5,979 bases of DNA from Alphaproteobacteria bacterium (GTDB taxonomy: Bacteria > Pseudomonadota > Alphaproteobacteria > Reyranellales > Reyranellaceae), in assembly GCA_013290035.1 (NCBI GenBank), contig JABCYT010000246.1:1-5979 (forward strand), given 5' to 3'. The position numbers and the translations under genes were made by a program. Numbering within the stretch: the first letter of the stretch is position 1; the number at the start of each line of letters is the position of its first letter. The notes below the pieces were generated by a model that saw only the letters and a list, made by a program, of their open reading frames with translations, made no database searches and had not been told where the DNA came from. Below, piece after piece: positions 1 through 5,979 of this stretch.

Positions 1-1176
1 GGCCAACAGATAGAGCGTCTCGTCGAACAGGACGATATCGAAGGTGCTCTGCAGCCACTGGCGGATCGACTCGATGTTGCGCGCGAAGGCCAGCCCCAGC
101 ACGACCCCCAGGATCGTCCCCGCCCCGCCGATCGCCAGCCCGTCGAGCAGGAACACCCGCAGGACGGCGCCACGGCTTGCGCCCATGGTGCGAAGGATGG
201 CGATGTCGGCGGTCTTGGTGCGAACCAGCATGACGAGGCTGGAGACGATATTGAAGGCCGCCACCAGCACGATCATGGTCAGCACCAGGAACATCACGTT
301 GGTCTGGGCCTGGATGGCGGAGAAGAAGCCAACATTGGCCTGCTGCCAATCGAACACCCATCCCTGCGAGCCGACGACCTGGGAGAGCCGCCGGCGCGTG
401 GCGCCAAGCGATGCGTCGTCGCCCACGAAGACCTCGATGCCCGTCACCCTGCCGCCGAGATCGAGCAGGCGCTGCGCGTCGACCAGCGGCGCATAGACGA
501 AGTTGGCGTCGTAATCGTACATGCCGGCGCAGAAGATCGCCGCCACCCGCGCCGCCGCGGAGCGTGGCATGATGCCGAGCGGCGTGGCGATGGAGACCGG
601 CGAGACGAGCTGCAGACGGTCGCCCACCTTCACGCCCAGCAGATCGGCCAGCCGCCGGCCGATCACGACGGAGAAATCGTTGCCGAAGCCTTTGAGGCTG
701 CCCCAGTCGATGGGCTTCTCGTCGTCGCCGCGACACAAGGCCCGATAGCGCTCGCGCACCCCCGGCGGCCCCTCGATCGAGGCGGCGAGCGGCGTGCGCG
801 CCCGGAAGTCGTCGGGCTGCATGCCGCGCAAGACCACGCCGCGGACGCGATCGCCGGCCACGGCCATGACCTGGCCCTCGACCGCGGGCGTCGCGGTCGT
901 GACGCCGGGCACGGCCCGCACGCGCGCCAGCAGGTCCGCCGTTGCGTCGAGGCCGTTCTGGCTGCCCTGGATGCCGAACTGGCCGCTGATGCTCGACATC
1001 TGGCGCAGCATCTCGACGCGAAAGCCGTTCATCACGGACATCACCACGATCAGCGTGCCGACACCCAGGGTAATGCCGACCAGCGAGAAGCCGGCGATCA
1101 CCGAGATGAAGCCCTCCTCGCGGCGGGCGCGCAGGTAGCGAAAGGCGATGAGGCGCTCGACCGCGGCGAAAGCCAT
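1..1176 (-). CDS. lolC: Lipoprotein-releasing ABC transporter permease, LolC/LolE family (C-terminus cut by window edge)
   Basis: Inner-membrane permease of the Lol system, which with the ATPase LolD extracts outer-membrane-destined lipoproteins from the inner membrane and passes them to LolA. The frame is open from an ATG at 1176 to base 1: 392 codons without a stop. The N-terminus carries the family pattern (FRYLRARREEGFISVIAGFS, then MSVMNGF near 46-52). TM1 spans about 22-48. A large periplasmic domain covers about 50-285. TM2 is about 292-317, followed by the cytoplasmic coupling region with RTKTADIAILRTMGAS (319-334), a family hallmark. TM3 is about 337-365. The family is usually about 410-425 residues, so the last membrane segment and tail lie outside the window. 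The gene starts 20 bases after the proS stop, implying co-transcription. Only a weak GGCGGGA-like site precedes the ATG, so translational coupling to proS is possible. Alphaproteobacteria often have one such permease serving both LolC and LolE roles; which name fits cannot be decided here. lolD is expected beyond the left edge. Confidence 0.93.
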   Translation of the reverse strand, partial: MAFAAVERLIAFRYLRARREEGFISVIAGFSLVGITLGVGTLIVVMSVMNGFRVEMLRQMSSISGQFGIQGSQNGLDATADLLARVRAVPGVTTATPAVEGQVMAVAGDRVRGVVLRGMQPDDFRARTPLAASIEGPPGVRERYRALCRGDDEKPIDWGSLKGFGNDFSVVIGRRLADLLGVKVGDRLQLVSPVSIATPLGIMPRSAAARVAAIFCAGMYDYDANFVYAPLVDAQRLLDLGGRVTGIEVFVGDDASLGATRRRLSQVVGSQGWVFDWQQANVGFFSAIQAQTNVMFLVLTMIVLVAAFNIVSSLVMLVRTKTADIAILRTMGASRGAVLRVFLLDGLAIGGAGTILGVVLGLAFARNIESIRQWLQSTFDIVLFDETLYLLA

Positions 1177-1196
1177 GAATGAGCCCGTGTCCCGCC

Positions 1197-2510
1197 TCAG
1201 CCGAACCGCGCAGCGACCCGATCGAACGGCACTTCCTCGCGCTTGCCGGTCTTGCGATTCTTGAGCTCGGCCTTGCCCGCCGCCACGCCCTTCGGTCCGA
1301 CGATCACCTGCCAGGGCGTGCCGATCAGGTCCATGTCGGCGAACTTGGCGCCGGGCCTGAGGTCGCGGTCGTCGTGCAGCGCCTCGATGCCCTGGGCGGC
1401 GAGGCCGTCATAGAGCTTCTGGCAGGTCCCGGACACGACGCCGTCGTCCGGCTTCAGGTTGACGATGGCCACCCTGAACGGCGCCACCGACTCCGGCCAG
1501 ACGATGCCGGACTCGTCATGGCTCGCCTCGATGATGCCGCCGACCAGGCGCGACACGCCGATGCCGTAGGAGCCCATCTCGACCGTGATCTGCTCGCCGC
1601 CGGGTCCGGCCACGACGGCTTTCATCGGTTCGGAATACTTGGTGCCGAAGTAGAAGATATGGCCGACCTCGATGCCGCGGGCGGCCAGCCGCTCGCCTTC
1701 GGGGATCTTCTCGAAGGCCGCCTTGTCGTGCATCTCGTCGGTCGCGGCATAGAGCGACGTCCATTCGTTCACGATCGGCTGCAGGTCGGAGTCGTAGTCG
1801 ATCTTGCGGCTGAGGATGTCCTTGTCGACCAGGCCCTTGTGGCAGAACACGGCGCTCTCGCCGGTGTCGGCGAGGACGATGAACTCGTGGCTCAGGTCGC
1901 CGCCGATCGGGCCGGTGTCGGCGCGCATCGGGATCGCCTTCAGCCCCATGCGGGCAAAGGTGCGCAGGTAGGCCACGAACATCTTGTTGTAGGAATGCGT
2001 GGCGCCCTTCTTGTCGACGTCGAAGGAGTAGTTGTCCTTCATCAGGAACTCGCGCCCGCGCATGACGCCGAAGCGCGGCCGCACCTCGTCGCGGAACTTC
2101 CACTGGATGTGGTAGAGGTTCTTGGGCAGGTCGCGATAGCTCTTCGCGCCTTCGCGGAAGAGCACGGTGATCATTTCCTCGTTGGTCGGCCCGAAGAGCA
2201 TCTCGCGGTCGTGACGATCCTTGATGCGCAGCATTTCCGGACCGTAGGCGTCGTAGCGGCCGCTCTCGCGCCACAGCTCGGCCGATTGGATGGTCGGCAT
2301 CAGCACTTCCTGGGCGCCGGTGGCGTCCTGCTCCTCGCGTACGATGCGCTCGATGTTCTTCAGCACGCGAAAGCCCAGCGGCAGCCAGGCATAGATGCCG
2401 GCGCTGGTCTGGCGGACGAGGCCGGCGCGCAGCATCAGCCGGTGCGATACGATCTGCGCCTCTGCCGGATTCTCCTTCAGGGTGGGCAGAAAGTACTGGC
2501 TCATCCGCAT
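1197..2510 (-). CDS. proS: Prolyl-tRNA synthetase, short alphaproteobacterial type (ProS2, no editing insertion)
   Basis: Cytoplasmic class II aminoacyl-tRNA synthetase that activates proline with ATP and charges tRNA-Pro; essential. The predicted protein has 437 residues. It opens [20 protein letters not shown], typical of bacterial ProRS. The catalytic core shows GPTNEE (107-112), motif 2 ([10 protein letters not shown], 139-148, continuing to MKD at 157-159), a proline-pocket stretch [14 protein letters not shown] (197-210) and motif 3 [16 protein letters not shown] (313-328). Residues from about 345 form the anticodon-binding domain. The bacterial long form (about 570 residues) has a roughly 180-residue editing domain between motifs 2 and 3; here only a short linker is present, as in other alphaproteobacteria. 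The ATG at 2510 is chosen because AAGGA (2525-2521) lies 10 bases upstream; the ATG at 2504 is a close alternative. An open frame continues upstream to 2654, but those 48 residues do not resemble ProRS and would overlap the likely promoter. The gene is followed 20 bases later by the Lol permease. Confidence 0.96.
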   Translation of the reverse strand: MRMSQYFLPTLKENPAEAQIVSHRLMLRAGLVRQTSAGIYAWLPLGFRVLKNIERIVREEQDATGAQEVLMPTIQSAELWRESGRYDAYGPEMLRIKDRHDREMLFGPTNEEMITVLFREGAKSYRDLPKNLYHIQWKFRDEVRPRFGVMRGREFLMKDNYSFDVDKKGATHSYNKMFVAYLRTFARMGLKAIPMRADTGPIGGDLSHEFIVLADTGESAVFCHKGLVDKDILSRKIDYDSDLQPIVNEWTSLYAATDEMHDKAAFEKIPEGERLAARGIEVGHIFYFGTKYSEPMKAVVAGPGGEQITVEMGSYGIGVSRLVGGIIEASHDESGIVWPESVAPFRVAIVNLKPDDGVVSGTCQKLYDGLAAQGIEALHDDRDLRPGAKFADMDLIGTPWQVIVGPKGVAAGKAELKNRKTGKREEVPFDRVAARFG

Positions 2511-2551
2511 TCTGGCTGGATCCTTGCTCGGGGCGTCCGGGGTGGCCGCGG

Positions 2552-2580
2552 ACTGTATGAAACGCGGCCTGCAAAGGCAA
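2552..2580 (-). promoter_or_regulatory. proS: Candidate sigma-70-type promoter of proS
   Basis: Read on the minus strand, TTGCCT (2580-2575; 4 of 6 to TTGACA) is followed after exactly 17 bases by TACAGT (2557-2552; 4 of 6 to TATAAT). Transcription would start near 2545, leaving a leader of about 35 bases that contains the AAGGA ribosome-binding site. It sits in the divergent gap at a sensible distance from the 2510 start. The assignment rests on consensus matching only; alphaproteobacterial -10 elements are often degenerate. Confidence 0.42.
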
Positions 2581-2640
2581 ACAGAGCTCGCGCCGGCTGG
2601 TTTTGCACAGGGCAATGCCCGCACACTCGACGCGACAATC

Positions 2641-2647
2641 GGGGGAG
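2641..2647 (+). promoter_or_regulatory. Ribosome-binding site fixing the start of the purine permease
   Basis: The purine-rich stretch GGGGGAG lies 7 bases before the ATG at 2655. This reading frame is open far upstream, back to about 1179 through DNA antisense to proS. The site, together with the family-typical N-terminus that begins right after it, shows that translation starts at 2655. Confidence 0.7.
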
Positions 2648-2654
2648 AAAGCAA

Positions 2655-3947
2655 ATGCTCGAGCGGACCTTCAAGCTCAGCGAAAACAAGACCAGCGTCA
2701 GGACCGAGACCGTGGCCGGGATCACAACCTTCCTGACCATGGCCTACATCATCTTCGTCAACCCGGCGATCCTGGGTGACGCCAAGATGCCGTTCGGCGC
2801 GGTGTTCGTGGCGACCTGCGTGGCCGCCGCCATCGGCTGCTTCCTGATGGCCTTCCTCGCCAACTACCCGATCGCCCTGGCGCCGGGCATGGGGCTGAAC
2901 GCCTATTTCGCCTACACGGTGGTGGGAAAGATGGGCTACAGCTGGCAGGTGGCGCTGGGCTGCGTGTTCATCTCGGGCGTCCTCTTCTTCATCATCAGCG
3001 TGCTGCCGATCCGCGAATGGATCGTCAACGCGATCCCCAAGTCACTCAAGATGGCGATCGCCGCCGGCATCGGCCTGTTCCTCGCCCTGATCGCGCTCAA
3101 GAATGCCGGCATCGTCGTCGGCAACGAGGCGACCCTGGTGACGCACGGCAAGCTCACGAGCTTCCCGGTCGTGATGGCGACGCTGGGGTTTGTCCTGATC
3201 GTCGCCCTCGAATATCGCCGCGTCCTGGGCGGAGTCATCATCGGCATCCTCGCCGTGACGGTGGTCGCCATCGCGGCCGGCCAGCAGAAGTTCGGCGGCG
3301 TCTTCGACGTGCCGCCGTCGATCGCTCCGGTATTCCTGCAGATGGACCTCGCCGGCGCGTTCAAGGTCGGGCTGGCGACCGTGGTGTTCGCCTTCCTGTT
3401 CGTCGATCTGTTCGACAATACCGGCACGTTGATCGCCCTCGCCCATCGCGGCGGCTTCATGCGGCCCGACGGCACGGTTCCCCGCCTGAACCGGGCGCTG
3501 ATTTCGGACAGCGCCGCCGCCATGATCGGCGCGGCGGTCGGCACCTCGACCACGACCAGCTACATCGAGAGTGCGTCGGGCATCAACTCCGGCGGCCGCA
3601 CCGGCCTCACGGCAGCGACCGTGGGCCTGCTCTTCCTCCTCGCGCTCTTCGTGGCGCCGCTGGCGGGCTCGATCCCCGCCTACGCCACGGCGCCGGCGCT
3701 CCTCTATGTCGCTTGCCTGATGACGCGCAGCCTCACCGAAGTGGCGTGGGACGATCTCACCGAAGCGGCGCCGGCCGTCGTCACCGCGCTCACCATGCCG
3801 TTCACCTTCTCGATCGCCGAGGGAATTGCCTTCGGATTTATTTCGTATGCCGCGATCAAGTTGGTGACAGGCCGCTATCGCGAAATTCATCCGGCTGTCG
3901 GAATTCTCGCTGTGCTGTTCGTAATCAAGTACGTGTACATTCAATGA
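2655..3947 (+). CDS. NCS2 family purine-base permease (AzgA / PbuG-type, COG2252-like)
   Basis: Inner-membrane proton-coupled transporter for purine bases (adenine, guanine or hypoxanthine), supplying salvage. The protein has 430 residues, normal for the family, and is almost entirely hydrophobic. Family markers in order: [20 protein letters not shown] (17-36), covering the first membrane segment; [10 protein letters not shown] (76-85); [17 protein letters not shown] (249-265), the substrate and cation region; and [15 protein letters not shown] (296-310). These match the AzgA branch (PurP/AdeP, GhxP, PbuG, PbuO) rather than the UraA/XanQ branch. Membrane segments continue to the C-terminus, with a short tail ending KYVYIQ. 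It is transcribed divergently from proS, with 144 bases between the starts, and has no co-directional partner, so it is probably monocistronic. No riboswitch-like fold was recognised in the short leader. Codon use in the last 35-40 codons drifts towards A/T-ending codons. Which purine it prefers cannot be told from sequence. Confidence 0.95.
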   Translation: MLERTFKLSENKTSVRTETVAGITTFLTMAYIIFVNPAILGDAKMPFGAVFVATCVAAAIGCFLMAFLANYPIALAPGMGLNAYFAYTVVGKMGYSWQVALGCVFISGVLFFIISVLPIREWIVNAIPKSLKMAIAAGIGLFLALIALKNAGIVVGNEATLVTHGKLTSFPVVMATLGFVLIVALEYRRVLGGVIIGILAVTVVAIAAGQQKFGGVFDVPPSIAPVFLQMDLAGAFKVGLATVVFAFLFVDLFDNTGTLIALAHRGGFMRPDGTVPRLNRALISDSAAAMIGAAVGTSTTTSYIESASGINSGGRTGLTAATVGLLFLLALFVAPLAGSIPAYATAPALLYVACLMTRSLTEVAWDDLTEAAPAVVTALTMPFTFSIAEGIAFGFISYAAIKLVTGRYREIHPAVGILAVLFVIKYVYIQ

Positions 3948-3992
3948 TCACAAATCGAGCGCGGACATTTGTCTGTAGTCGAACGACCCCGC

Positions 3993-4016
3993 ACCCTAAC
4001 AATTGTTCTGTAGGGT
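3993..4016. repeat. Inverted repeat ACCCTA/TAGGGT around a palindrome
   Basis: Arms ACCCTA (3993-3998) and TAGGGT (4011-4016) are separated by 12 bases. A perfect 10-base palindrome AACAATTGTT (3998-4007) overlaps the left part. It lies 46 bases after the permease stop. There is no T-run on either side, so an intrinsic terminator is unlikely. It could be a protein-binding site, an mRNA 3'-end hairpin, or chance. Confidence 0.4.
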
Positions 4017-4029
4017 CCCGGTGATCGAA

Positions 4030-4175
4030 AGAAAAGGTCTTGGCAAGGCGCAGGCTTCCCGCTAAACAGCCTACGCCTTGGGCGCAGGCCCGAGTTTAGG
4101 GAGGAGAGCGGCGCAAGCCGCCCAGAGACGAGTTTCGGGGTTGAGAGGAACGGCGGACTTAGGTCCGCCGTTTCC
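4030..4175 (+). ncRNA. Candidate structured RNA (small RNA or permease 3' UTR), family not recognised
   Basis: This stretch holds several potential RNA helices. (1) A 12-bp stem pairs 4045-4056 with 4068-4079, with one C/A mismatch. (2) An alternative 7-bp stem pairs 4077-4083 with 4088-4094 and competes with the end of the first. (3) A 5-bp stem pairs 4108-4112 with 4117-4121 and is closed by a GCAA tetraloop of the GNRA class. (4) The 3' end is a terminator-like hairpin at 4149-4172 followed by a T-rich tract. The loop of stem 1 (4057-4067) is also complementary to 4094-4102. The plus strand is preferred because the T-rich tract follows the hairpin on that strand. The only promoter-like match is weak: TTGGCA (4040-4045), 17 bases, then TAAACA (4063-4068), which would place the 5' end inside the structure. 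I do not recognise it as 6S, SRP, RNase P or tmRNA. It may instead be the tail of the permease mRNA. Confidence 0.35.
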
Positions 4176-4180
4176 TTTTC
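4149..4180 (+). terminator. Intrinsic-terminator-like hairpin with T-rich tail
   Basis: A perfect 10-bp stem (AACGGCGGAC at 4149-4158 with GTCCGCCGTT at 4163-4172) encloses a TTAG loop, followed by TTTCCTTTTC. It would end transcripts coming from the permease or from an RNA gene in the gap. On the minus strand the same hairpin would follow the amidase by about 63 bases, but the sequence after it (CCTCTCAACC) is not T-rich, so it is a poorer terminator in that direction. Confidence 0.72.
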
Positions 4181-4183
4181 ATT

Positions 4184-4214
4184 CAATATCTTACTGGACA
4201 ATCCTAAGATATTG
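4184..4214. repeat. Perfect AT-rich inverted repeat downstream of the amidase
   Basis: CAATATCTTA (4184-4193) and TAAGATATTG (4205-4214) are perfect 10-base complements separated by 11 bases. It starts 20 bases past the amidase stop on the amidase strand. The AT-rich arms stand out from the GC-rich surroundings and no T-run follows in either direction. It may be an mRNA-end stabilising hairpin for the amidase transcript or a DNA-binding site. An overlapping shorter pairing, AATCC/GGATT (4200-4204 with 4214-4218), competes with it. Confidence 0.5.
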
Positions 4215-4234
4215 GATTAATCATCGGCCGGCCC

Positions 4235-5749
4235 TTACATCTTCTTCCAGTCACCTGCCTGCTCGAACGCGAAGGCCGCCTTGTAAATTGTCGGCTCGTC
4301 GAAGTGCTTGCCGACCAGCATCAGCGACACCGGCAGGCCGTCCGACATTCCGCAGGGCACGGCCATGGCCGGGTGATGGCTGATGTCAAACGGAGCGGTG
4401 TTGGCGATCATGTTCAGCGCCCGCTCGACATAAAGCTCGCGCGACGCATCGGGCGGCGGCAGCTCCGTCGCCTTGATCGCTGTGGTCGGCATCATCAGCA
4501 GGTCGTACTCGCCCAGCGCCTCGTCATAGGCGGCCGTCAGAAGACGCGTCTGGTTCATCGCCTTGCCGTAGTAACGGCTGCCGTAGTAGCGCCGGATGTA
4601 TGTCCCCAGCATGGTGAAGAGCTTGGTGGTCTCCGACATCTCGTTGGCGCGGTTGCGCCAGTTGCGATGGAAGTCCATCAGGCTGGTGACATAGAGGTCG
4701 GGGCGGCTGACGCCGTAGCCGTCGCCCCACATCATGGTCTGGGTGAGGCCCTCCGTGCCGATCGGCATCCACAGCGCGCCGGCGGCGAGGTGCAGGGGGA
4801 TCGAGACCTCGCCTACCGTGGCGCCCAGCGCCTCGAACTTCTTGGCCGCCGCCCTGACCTTGGCGTTGACGTCGGCCTCGGCATTGGGCTGGGCGAAGCC
4901 TTCGCGCAGCAGGCCGATCTTCATGCCCTTGATGTCGCCCTGCAGCGCCTTGGTATAGGGGTGCGTCTTGACGTTGATCTGACGCGAATCGTAACCGTCG
5001 GGACCGGCCAGCACCTCCAGAAGCAGCGCATTATCGGCGACATTGGCGGTCATCGGACCGGTGTGATCGACATAGATTTCGATCGGCATGATGCCGGTAT
5101 AGGGAACCAGCCCGTGCGTCGGCTTCATGCCACAGATGCCGCTGAACGACGCCGGCATGCGGATCGATCCGCCCTGGTCGCCGCCCAGCGCCATGTCGAC
5201 CTCGCCCAGCGCCACCAGCACGGCGCTGCCTGACGAGGAACCGCCGGCCGAGTAGCCCATCTTGTAAGGGTTGTGCACCGGCCCGGTCGCGTTGGTGTGG
5301 CTGCCGCCGGAGAGACAGAAGTTCTCGCAATGCGCCTTGCCGACGATCGTGCCGCCGGCATCGAGGATGCGCTGCACGACCGTGGCATCGATGTCGGGCA
5401 CGTAGCCCTCGAGAGTCGCCGCACCGTTCATCATCGGCACGCCAGCCAGCATGATGTTGTCCTTCAGCACCACCGTCTTGCCCTTGAGCTTGCCGCGGCT
5501 GGCGCCTTCGACCTTGGTCTTCACGTACCAGGCATTGTGCTTGTTCTCCTCGCCCGTCGGCCGATAGCCCGGCGTGCGCGGATATTTCACCCGCGGCAGG
5601 TTGTCGGGCATGGCATCGACCACGTTGTAGGCGGCCACGGAGGGCCGCATGAGGTCGATGAACGATTTTACGTCGGCGTCCGTCAGCGCCAGGCCGACAT
5701 CGGCCGCCACCTGGCGCAGTTGCTCTTCGGTTGGAACTTGTACGGCCAT
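4235..5749 (-). CDS. Amidase-signature family amide hydrolase
   Basis: Cytoplasmic hydrolase (EC 3.5.1.4 type) that converts a carboxylic amide to the acid plus ammonia. The protein has 504 residues. The Ser-cisSer-Lys triad of the family is intact: Lys96 in VVLKDN, cis-Ser171 in SAGGSSSGSA and nucleophile Ser195 in GGDQGGSIRMPAS. The roughly 90-residue helical N-terminus before the core, with YNVVDAMPDN (41-50) and a PGYRPTGEENKHNAWY segment (60-75), resembles the longer amidases such as Rhodococcus-type enantioselective amidases rather than GatA. No GatB or GatC partner is visible. No signal peptide. The ATG at 5749 follows a perfect AGGAGG with 5-base spacing. It starts 30 bases after the stop of a LivF-type ATPase gene, so it is probably the next gene of that operon and may act on a substrate imported by that transporter. 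The actual amide is unknown; aliphatic, aromatic and amino-acid amides are all possible for this family. Confidence 0.93.
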   Translation of the reverse strand: MAVQVPTEEQLRQVAADVGLALTDADVKSFIDLMRPSVAAYNVVDAMPDNLPRVKYPRTPGYRPTGEENKHNAWYVKTKVEGASRGKLKGKTVVLKDNIMLAGVPMMNGAATLEGYVPDIDATVVQRILDAGGTIVGKAHCENFCLSGGSHTNATGPVHNPYKMGYSAGGSSSGSAVLVALGEVDMALGGDQGGSIRMPASFSGICGMKPTHGLVPYTGIMPIEIYVDHTGPMTANVADNALLLEVLAGPDGYDSRQINVKTHPYTKALQGDIKGMKIGLLREGFAQPNAEADVNAKVRAAAKKFEALGATVGEVSIPLHLAAGALWMPIGTEGLTQTMMWGDGYGVSRPDLYVTSLMDFHRNWRNRANEMSETTKLFTMLGTYIRRYYGSRYYGKAMNQTRLLTAAYDEALGEYDLLMMPTTAIKATELPPPDASRELYVERALNMIANTAPFDISHHPAMAVPCGMSDGLPVSLMLVGKHFDEPTIYKAAFAFEQAGDWKKM

Positions 5750-5754
5750 TATCT

Positions 5755-5760
5755 CCTCCT
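5755..5760 (-). promoter_or_regulatory. Consensus Shine-Dalgarno site of the amidase gene
   Basis: AGGAGG on the minus strand, 5 bases before the ATG at 5749, within the purine-rich run AAGAGGAGGAGATA. This is the strongest ribosome-binding site in the window. It suggests the amidase is translated efficiently on its own rather than by coupling to the upstream ATPase gene. Confidence 0.75.
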
Positions 5761-5779
5761 CTTGTTTTCAATCGCCGCC

Positions 5780-5979
5780 TTACGGCGCCAGATGATGCAT
5801 GAGCCGCGGATCGCTCCTGACCGATGCGGCAGGCCCTTCGAGGGCGATGTGGCCGCGGTCCATCACATAAGCGTGCTGGGCGACTTCGAGCGCCAGCTCT
5901 ATATGCTGCTCGACCAGGATCACCGCCATCTCGCGCGAGAGCTGCTTTAGCCGATCGGCGATCTCCTCGATTACGCCCA
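5780..5979 (-). CDS. livF: LivF-type branched-chain amino acid/amide ABC transporter ATPase (C-terminal end only)
   Basis: ATP-binding subunit of a Liv/HAAT-family importer, peripheral on the cytoplasmic face of the inner membrane. Only the last 65 residues and the TAA stop (5782-5780) are present; the Walker A, signature and Walker B motifs lie beyond the right edge. The visible part begins GVIEEIADRL and has the LivF-like VILVEQHIELALEVAQHAYV (19-38), then MDRGHIALEGPA (39-50), and ends MHHLAP. The VEQ pattern, with Gln at the usual switch-histidine position, points to LivF rather than LivG, which normally has IEHDM. Family members import branched-chain amino acids, short-chain amides, urea or aromatic acids. 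The amidase 30 bases downstream hints at an amide or related nitrogen compound. livG, livH, livM and a binding protein are expected upstream, outside the window. Confidence 0.88.
   Translation of the reverse strand, partial: GVIEEIADRLKQLSREMAVILVEQHIELALEVAQHAYVMDRGHIALEGPAASVRSDPRLMHHLAP

Noticed and set aside
44..1138. Open plus-strand frames opposite the Lol permease
   Set aside because: Their translations are low-complexity, Arg/Ser/Thr/Pro-rich and family-less, while the minus strand encodes an unbroken, clearly recognisable LolC/LolE protein.
2601..2640. Possible plus-strand permease promoter TTGCAC (2603-2608) with GACAAT (2634-2639), and the small GGGC/GCCC hairpin at 2610-2620
   Set aside because: The spacing of 25 bases is too long for a sigma-70 promoter and the -10 would abut the ribosome-binding site. 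The 4-bp hairpin is too small to support a regulatory claim.
1179..2654. Long open plus-strand frame antisense to proS and in frame with the permease, as if encoding a 922-residue fusion
   Set aside because: The upstream 492 codons are the reverse complement of proS and show no recognisable domain; frames stay open because of the GC-rich codon bias. The permease has its own ribosome-binding site and a family-typical N-terminus at 2655.
2936..3944. Minus-strand and shifted plus-strand frames of 200-335 codons across the permease
   Set aside because: They are shadows of the permease, rich in Arg, His, Asp and Gly, with no family resemblance and no ribosome-binding site.
4091..4138. Direct repeat CGAGTTTnGG at 4091-4100 and 4129-4138
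   Set aside because: Two short copies 38 bases apart are not enough to call a repeat element, though they lie inside the candidate structured RNA.
3941..4383. Small frames in the convergent gap (minus 3941-4201, plus 4078-4383)
   Set aside because: No recognisable domain and no convincing ribosome-binding site. The minus one runs through the terminator hairpin and the structured region, and the plus one overlaps the amidase 3' end antisense. They are unlikely to be genes.
5773..5789. Small hairpin CGCC/GGCG spanning the livF stop codon
   Set aside because: Only four base pairs and no T-run; a terminator between livF and the amidase is not supported.
4304..5950. Plus-strand frames opposite the amidase and livF, and shifted minus-strand frames in the same region
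   Set aside because: The amidase has an intact catalytic triad and a consensus ribosome-binding site; the other frames are compositional shadows.

Overview
The window is GC-rich DNA from a bacterial chromosome, most probably an alphaproteobacterium. Evidence for this is a short prolyl-tRNA synthetase without the large editing insertion, a proS gene directly followed by a LolC/LolE-type permease (an order typical of alphaproteobacteria), and strong G/C preference at third codon positions. The order or genus cannot be fixed from sequence alone; Rhodospirillales- or Hyphomicrobiales-like soil bacteria fit.

Layout. Positions 1-2510, minus strand: proS, then 20 bases later a LolC/LolE lipoprotein-releasing permease whose C-terminus runs off the left edge. 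The two look like one operon, with a candidate sigma-70-type promoter at 2552-2580. Positions 2511-2654 are a divergent gap carrying the proS promoter and the 5' leader of the next gene. Positions 2655-3947, plus strand: an NCS2/AzgA-type purine-base permease. Positions 3948-4234 are a 287-base gap between convergent genes with no credible protein gene. It is dense in secondary structure: an inverted repeat at 3993-4016, a cluster of hairpins at about 4030-4125, an intrinsic-terminator-like hairpin at 4149-4180 and a perfect AT-rich inverted repeat at 4184-4214. Positions 4235-5749, minus strand: a complete amidase-signature hydrolase. Positions 5780-5979, minus strand: the C-terminal end of a LivF-type ABC ATPase, 30 bases upstream of the amidase and probably in the same operon.

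Functionally there are three units: a housekeeping unit (tRNA charging plus lipoprotein export), a single purine-uptake gene, and the tail of an amide or amino-acid uptake operon in which a Liv-type importer probably supplies the substrate of the co-transcribed amidase. The protein genes are ordinary. The least explained part is the structured convergent gap, which may encode a small RNA or a structured 3' UTR of the permease. I found no mobile element, CRISPR array, tRNA, rRNA or clear foreign gene.
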